Shown piece by piece: positions 18,234 through 23,131 of a stretch of DNA of 23,131 bases. Origin of the DNA: Chara braunii (Eukaryota; Streptophyta; Charophyceae; Charales; Characeae); assembly GCA_003427395.1 (NCBI GenBank), contig BFEA01000175.1:1140095-1163225 (forward strand), written 5' to 3'. The notes under the pieces are model-generated. The model had not been told where the DNA came from. It did no database searches and saw only the letters and a list, made by a program, of their open reading frames with translations. The stretch's first letter is position 1; each line of letters opens with the position of its first letter. Both the position numbers and the translations under genes were made by a program.

Positions 18234-18902
18234 CTAAGTGATAGTAGTGAATTCGGGAGCATATTCCTTGTTCCATTTTCTCAGGTTTTCTGTTTGGGAG
18301 AGCACTACAGCCGCTTCTTTTTCCAGGAGGTCGCGTTCTGATTTTTCTTTTGCCTCTGTTTGTTCATTGTTGGACTCCCTCCGTTTCTGTTTTTTTCCTA
18401 TTTTCCTTGCCTTGGGTCGAAGATCCTTGAAGTTGTCCTTGGTTGTAGGGATTGTTTTCTCCTTATCCTCTGTTCCTTGGTCCCTTGCCCTTTTCTTTTC
18501 CGCATACCTGAAAGCTGCGTATTCAGAAAATACTTCTGCTTTTTCTTTTTTTAGCATTTCGTACTGGTTAGACGAGCTGTTAATCCCCGCAATTGCATTT
18601 TTCTTTCCATTCACTTGGGGTCTCTCTGCATGTTTCAGGCAGGCTACCCAGACGTCGAACGCATGTTCCCTTTCTATTTTTGCCTTTTCCACGTAATCTC
18701 TGAGCCAGGTCAGAGACTGCGTGGACCGATCATCTTCCTCTGTGGAGCCAGCGTCTGGTGGATTGTTCCTCCCTCCTGATTCATCGTTTGCCTTGCCTCC
18801 TGTCTGGTCCAAGTCCATTCCTTCACCGTCCCTCCCAGTTTCTGTCACTTTCGCTTCCTTCCCTTCTGTTGACTCCCCTGCCTTCCTTGTCTTTGGCCCC
18901 AT
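18234..18902 (-). pseudogene. LINE internal ORF: basic, coiled-coil protein
   Basis: The frame is 222 codons with ATG at 18902-18900. The N-terminus is hydrophilic and acidic (MGPKTRKAGESTEGKEAK). A helical middle follows (LTWLRDYVEKAKIEREHAFD), then a strongly basic part with KARKIGKKQKRRESNN and a coiled-coil end. The codon just before the ATG is TAG (18905-18903), and the upstream frame (19160-18906) is the same. So this may be either a downstream part of ORF1 after a nonsense change or a separate ORF reached by stop-start re-initiation. A nucleic-acid-binding ORF1-type role is inferred from charge only. Confidence 0.6.
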
Positions 18903-19351
18903 CTACTTCTCTGGTTGTTTGTCAACACCGTGTAGCTGACGTTTGTTGTCAGCATGTGCTTTGTCCCTTCTTTTGTATGTTTGCAGTTCCGCTTGTTTCA
19001 ATGCTTCTCTGAAAGTAGCTGGTTCCTTGTTGTATTCTTGTTCGATCTGTTCCCTTATGGTGTCCAAATCCCACAACAGATCTTCCCTTGTTTTTTCCTC
19101 CCTGATAATCCGTGAGTCTGTGATGGGATTAGTGTTAATTTTTGTCGGGTTGCCCTTCACTTTCCCCGTCGCCTTCTTTTGCCACCTGCTGTCTGCTGGG
19201 AGGAAGATGTCCGATTTTTTGACAGATGGGTTTTGGTCTGCAAAATGCCATACCCAGTCAGGCTGTTTAGATTGTCATCGAAGACCCATCCATCATACGA
19301 TGAATCTGCCACGAACCAGATACCTGGCGCATCTTCCACTTCTACCAACAT
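18903..19351 (-). pseudogene. LINE ORF1 middle region after the knuckle
   Basis: Two minus frames continue ORF1: 19351-19157 (APGIWFVADSSYDGWVF and a basic SSSQQTAGGKRRRRGK end) and 19160-18903 (TREDLLWDLDTIREQIEQEY and LKQAELQTYKRRDKAH, helical). They are joined by a shift near 19180, and the first is shifted against the knuckle frame near 19350. Function is not known beyond belonging to ORF1. Confidence 0.6.
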
Positions 19352-20219
19352 GTTTGGTAGAAGTTTTCGTTCTTTGGATTGTTTCGGGCTCGGTGCCCAA
19401 GTGACCCCGTTCCCTGCAACGAAAACAGATTGGGGAGGTTTTGATTGAGATCCTTACCTCGATGAGTCTGTTCTCTATCTGGAAGTTCCAGATTGGTGGG
19501 AATACTGGGGGATCATTTGTTTGAACGTCGAAGATCGCTGTCATAGTTCCGCGGTGAGGAGCCAGAAACTCTGGCGTCGGTAGGATCCACTTCAAAATTT
19601 TGTTCGCCGTATACTGTCTTTCAAGTCTGTCGACCAGCATGTCGTGAAAGCCCGGCTGAATGTTATCGAACTGAACCCAAAAGTTTTCCTTCATCAAAGT
19701 TTGTTTGTAGGAAACTGCAAACAATGGGTTCTGTCTTTGGACTGAGAGTTTTTTCCATCTGGTGATTGTGCATACTGAACCGTGACAGTTCCTGGATTGC
19801 ATTTCCATTGCGATCCTCGCATGGTCCTCATAAATGAAAAGTACCATGATACTATTCCGACCCAAGCTCTGCAGCAAGAAGGTATCCCCAATCTGCTTAA
19901 ATTTCGGTTCCTTTTTTATTGTTTCAATTACCCATTTCCTCTTCTCTGTCGGTTGGAGATCTGCACCATGGCGTGCGAAATTGAATACCACTCCATGTTT
20001 TTCACGCAGGTCATCCAGTTCAGCAACCTTTTCCTCTGGGTACTTCCAGATGATCACCTCTTCTTCCTTGCCGTCTATGATCTGTTTCCTGGTCGATTCG
20101 ACCCCTTGAACCTTTGTCTTTTCTATTATAAAATTGAGGGCTTCGTTATCAATGGTATTCTTTATCTTCTCCACTTCCGTTTGTTCCGCCGGGCCCGTGC
20201 CTGGTGTTGGATTGGCCAT
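19293..20219 (-). pseudogene. LINE ORF1 N-terminal part with CCHC-type knuckle
   Basis: The frame is 308 codons with ATG at 20219-20217, the first ATG at the 5' side of the element. Residues 1-60 are charged. Residues 70-260 resemble the plant LINE ORF1 N-terminal (DUF4283-type) domain with LLQSLGRNSIMVLF and FWVQFDNIQPGFHDML. A knuckle follows at residue 265: C-FR-C-RERG-H-LGTE and then Pro where the fourth ligand, Cys, is expected. Either the Cys codon was lost or mutated. The frame then leaves the coding track near 19350. ORF1 proteins coat LINE RNA in the cytoplasm and escort it to the nucleus (family knowledge). Confidence 0.8.
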
Positions 20220-20460
20220 CTTTGATTGTGACTGGCCGGAGTCTTTCTCCTATCAGTCCCCTTTTTCTGGAGCGTCAAATCAAGTGGTGAGGTGGTACTC
20301 TAGTGTGAGGTAGGGGGATGAACCGGTGCTGGGTGGGAGAAGAGAAAATTGGACTTCGTGTGCTCGCGTTGTTGTCTATATGAACCGGATTTGAGATGAG
20401 GTGATCCTGTGTTAAAAGTGAGGGTGAGATAAAGTGCAGCTCATGGCTGGAAACACGTAC
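20220..20460 (-). other. Putative LINE 5' UTR
   Basis: This is non-coding sequence between the ORF1 ATG and the minisatellite. Unlike the satellite it is not built of GGGATCG units. The internal promoter of a LINE would lie here, but I recognise no specific element. The exact 5' end cannot be fixed because no target-site duplication was found. Confidence 0.45.
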
Positions 20461-22230
20461 AAAGTCGAGATAGGATCAAGGTCGGGGACCGAATGAGATC
20501 GGGAGGGAAGCAAGAACGGAACGAGATCAGGGTCGGGCTAGGACCGGAATCGGGGGGGGAGGGGTCGGGGTGTGATCAGAAAAGGTGTAGGATCGGGGTG
20601 GGGTCGGGATCGGGATGGGTTTGAGCTCGGGGTGGGATCGAGATCGGGGGGGGAATAGGATCGGGATGGGATCGGGATGGGATCGAGAAGGAATTGGGAT
20701 CGAGGTCGGGATGGGAACAGGAACGAGATCGTGGTGGGATCGGGGCCCGGACGGGATCGAGATTGGGTTGAAATCAAATTCGGGATATGATCAAACGGGC
20801 AGGGGGAGATCGGTAGTATGATTGTAGGGGGAGAGTGGAAGGAGGGAGGGGGGCATAAGGAGTGGTGAAGAGGAGATTTGAGGTGCTGGGGGAGAAGCGG
20901 ACTGAGATCGGTTCAGGCGGGGACGCAATGAAGAGCGGGGTGATTCTGGAATGGGATAGGATCAAGTCGGGAGCGGGGTGGGATCGCGATTGGGTTGGGA
21001 TCAAACTAGGAATATGATCGGAATGGCAGGGGGAGATCGGTAGTATGATTATAGGGGAGAGTAGAAGGAAGGAAGGTGGGATGATATGAGGTGAAGAGGA
21101 GGGGAGAGGCGGACTGGACTCGGTTGAGGCGGGGACGCAAGGCAGAGTGGGGTGGATCTGGAATGGAATACAGTCGAGTCGAGAGTATGATAGGATCAAG
21201 TCGGAGTTCGGACAGGATTGAGCTCGGGGTGAGATCGAGATCAGGACGGGAAGAGGATTGGGGTGGGATCGGGATGGGATCGAGAAGGGATTGGGATCAA
21301 GATCGGGATGGGAACGGGAACGGGATCGTGGTGGGATCGGGGTCAGGATGGGATCGAGATTGGGTTGGGATCAAATTCGGGGTATGATCGAAATGGCAGG
21401 GGGAGATCGGTAATATGATTATAGGGGGAGAGTAGAAGGAGGGAGGGGGGGATGAGATGTGACGAGGAAGAGGTTTGATGGGCTGGGGGAGAAGCGGACT
21501 GAAGTCGGTTGAGGCGGGGACGCAAGGCAGAGCGAGGTAGTTCTAGAATAGGATAGGATCAAGTCGGGAGCGGGATGGGACCTAATCGGGGATCGAGTGG
21601 AGTCGAGTCGCGGGCGGGATAGGATAGGGATTGGGGTCAGGATAGAAACGGGGTGAAGTCAGAAAACAGGATCGGGTTGGGGCCGGATTAGGGACAGGAT
21701 CGGGATCGGGGTCGGAAATGGGTTGGGGTGGGATCGGGGGTCGGGATGGGATCGAGCTCGGGATGGGGTCGGGACCGAGGCAGGATCGAGGTTGGGGTGG
21801 GATCGAGATGGGGTCGGGTACTGGTTGGGGACGAGGTCGGGATGGGGTTGGAATCGTGATCGTGACGGGATCGGGATTGGGTATGGATTGGGAACGATGA
21901 CGGGATGGGACGGGGTCGTGATCGTGACGGGATCTGGATCGGGTATGGATTGGGAAAGAAGACGGGATGGAATTGGGTACAAATTGGGAACGAGCTCGAG
22001 ATGGGATAGGGTACGGGTTGGGGACGATGACGGATTGGGATCGGGTTCGTGCTCGTGATGGGGTCAGGGTCGGGATGGGATTAGGATTGGGCCAGGGTCA
22101 AGATCGGGATGGAGTCGTGACAGAGGGTGGAGATCGAAGGGATGGTAATAGGGGGAGGGAGAAAGGAGAGGGGGGTGGGATGGGGTGTGGTGAGGAAGGA
22201 GTTTGGGTTGACAGTGAAGAGAAGTAGGAT
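20460..22230 (+). repeat. G-rich degenerate minisatellite with higher-order units
   Basis: The plus strand is a run of short words such as GGGATCGGGATG, GGGATCGAGATC and GGTCGGGATG. Embedded spacers recur. A spacer starting GGCAGGGGGAGATCGGTA is at 20798, 21025 and 21395, with a diverged copy at about 22130. A second marker, GCGGACTG, lies at 20897, 21109 and 21494. A larger unit of about 590 bp (marker GAGCTCGGGGTG) begins near 20630 and 21220. The many open frames on both strands (Gly/Asp/Trp-rich on plus, Pro/Ser/Arg-rich on minus) follow from the repeat and are not genes. Confidence 0.9.
20595..20619 (+). other. G-quadruplex-type motif (one of several)
   Basis: Five G runs of three or four are separated by loops of one to three bases (T, TC, ATC, AT). 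This satisfies the common G3+N1-7 rule. Similar runs recur throughout 20550-22140. Folding in vivo is inference. Confidence 0.7.
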
Positions 22231-22329
22231 GGTTGTTAGTAAAGGGAAGAGGAAATGAAGTTAGGAAAACGAAAGTATCATTGTAATTGCCATAACACTT
22301 TATTTGTTCTTCGAAAGTGGGGATCTTGA
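22231..22329. other. Short A-rich stretch after the minisatellite
   Basis: No repeat units or gene are seen; it marks the end of the minisatellite. Confidence 0.4.
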
Positions 22330-22570
22330 TCAATTGCTCCTCTTTATGCTGAGTACGCTCCTTCTTCCTTGTACTTGGGCTATGAGAAACAACTTGAAAA
22401 AGGAGAACTTGGCGACGATCGTCTTGATTCAGCCTGTTCCTCAGAAGGAGGACTGTTCTCGTATGACCGTGTCAGGCTGCCATGGGAACTGGAGCCATCT
22501 GGCAAGGCCCTGCTATGGTCCAGGGAGTTCGATTGTTGGAGGCGCACGCGTGGATGCGTGCCCGGATATG
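22330..22570 (+). other. Unassigned coding-like segment before a splice-donor-like site
   Basis: After TGA at 22327 a plus frame is open past a GTATGT at 22571-22576 preceded by ATG. It gives GYEKQLEKGELGDDRLDSAC and LPWELEPSGKALLWSREFDC, a more complex composition than nearby frames. Another plus frame (22304-22717) is also open, and no family is recognised in either. The GC-rich stretch after 22580 (GCGCGGGCG type) looks non-coding. Confidence 0.2.
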
Positions 22571-22798
22571 GTATGTCGTGTTTGCAGACGCGAGCGCGGG
22601 CGGGGGCGCAGGCGCGACCGTGGGCGCGGGGCTGGGAAACAGCGCTTGGTTGCGCTAACCGTCGGCGCGGGCGCGAGATCTTCTTCCTGCCTTTCTTCCC
22701 ATTCTTCCTTTATCTAATACGATTTCTCCGCTTCCTATTTCAGAGTTCAAGTATGTTCAACTCTAGTTTTTAGTGTTTTTCAGATTTTTAGGGGTTTT

Positions 22799-22886
22799 GT
22801 CCCTCTTACCTCCCAATCCTCCTACTTCCCCCATCTTTTTTTGTCCCTCTTACCTACCAATCCTCCTACTTCCCCCATCTTTCTAT
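22799..22886 (+). repeat. 44-bp pyrimidine-rich tandem repeat
   Basis: Two copies begin GTCCCTCTTACC at 22799 and 22843. They differ at one base early in the unit (TCCC/TACC) and in the closing T run. Related CCTACCTACC words follow to about 22915. Confidence 0.85.
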
Positions 22887-22889
22887 CCG

Positions 22890-23131
22890 GATATCTACCC
22901 CCCCTACCTACCCAACTATTATGGTACACACACATCCCACCAAAGCCTACTCTTCCTCCTATCCTTCCTCCGTAGCTATAGTACACCTCGGTTGTTATCC
23001 ATGGAACTGTGATCGCCTGCTGATCTCCTAGATGCTTTCGGATTCTGGTTCAGGACAGGGTTTGTGGCGCAGCAAGACGGGCCCGAATCCCATCTGGCCC
23101 GTTTGAGGATCTTGTTTCACCAGCTGTGGGT
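22890..23131. other. Non-coding window end with hairpin
   Basis: No gene is seen. ACGGGCC (23077-23083) and GGCCCGT (23096-23102) form a perfect 7-bp stem with a 12-base loop. Confidence 0.5.

Larger units (their letters stand above)
12640..20460 (-). mobile_element. Near full-length, inactive LINE (non-LTR retrotransposon)
   Basis: Read on the minus strand: 5' region (about 20460-20220), ORF1 with a CCHC knuckle, a long basic/coiled-coil region, an APE-type endonuclease, a reverse transcriptase, a zf-RVT-like Cys/His region and a C-terminal tail. This is the plant L1-like organisation. Frames are broken by several frameshifts (near 19350, 19180, 18070, 17900, 17350, 16970, 16945 and 14905) and stops (18903, 16495, 13173). 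The 5' border lies where the G-rich minisatellite begins; the 3' border is unclear because duplicated 3'-end sequence follows. Confidence 0.9.

Noticed and set aside
20538-22227. Many open frames on both strands in the minisatellite
   Set aside because: They follow from stop-free short repeats, have Gly/Asp/Trp or Pro/Ser/Arg periodic composition and no domain.

Overview
The window is eukaryotic, repeat-dominated DNA with no complete host gene. A plant-lineage (streptophyte) source is likely. The LTR element at the left has a primer-binding site complementary to the 3' end of initiator tRNA-Met, as is usual in plant LTR retrotransposons. The LINE at the right has the plant layout of ORF1 with a CCHC knuckle, APE endonuclease, reverse transcriptase and a zf-RVT-like Cys/His tail. 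The general style of both elements reminds me of charophyte algae such as Chara, but I could not test this. A 723-base run of N marks an assembly gap.

Layout. Positions 1-4969 hold the left part of a decayed Ty3/gypsy element: 5' LTR remnant, primer-binding site, long leader rich in TGACGTGGCA motifs, gag with several in-frame stops, protease, reverse transcriptase and the start of the RT-RNase H connection. There the element is cut off; no RNase H core, integrase or 3' LTR is visible. Positions 4970-10680 are a patchwork without a recognisable gene. It holds two diverged poly-T units around a 108-bp element with 16-bp terminal inverted repeats (an inverted relative lies near 7.35 kb), a long 28-bp-stem hairpin near 7.05 kb, a GT microsatellite, a possible tRNA-derived SINE near 9.4 kb, and a few coding-like segments next to good splice signals.

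Positions 10681-11403 are N. From 11404 to about 12640 come a poly-T tract and tandemly duplicated LINE 3'-end sequence. From about 12640 to 20460 there is one nearly full-length LINE on the minus strand, broken by frameshifts and stops. Its ORF1 region is unusually long and may contain a separate small ORF that starts directly after a stop (TAG-ATG). Positions 20460-22230 are a G-rich degenerate minisatellite with a higher-order structure and many G-quadruplex-type runs. The last 900 bases hold an unassigned coding-like segment, a 44-bp tandem repeat and a terminal hairpin.

None of the mobile elements looks able to move by itself. The points most worth checking are the bZIP-like motif array of the LTR element, the short inverted-repeat element with its second copy, the possible extra LINE ORF, the duplicated LINE 3' ends and the higher-order minisatellite. 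I found no convincing new defence, metabolic or regulatory system.
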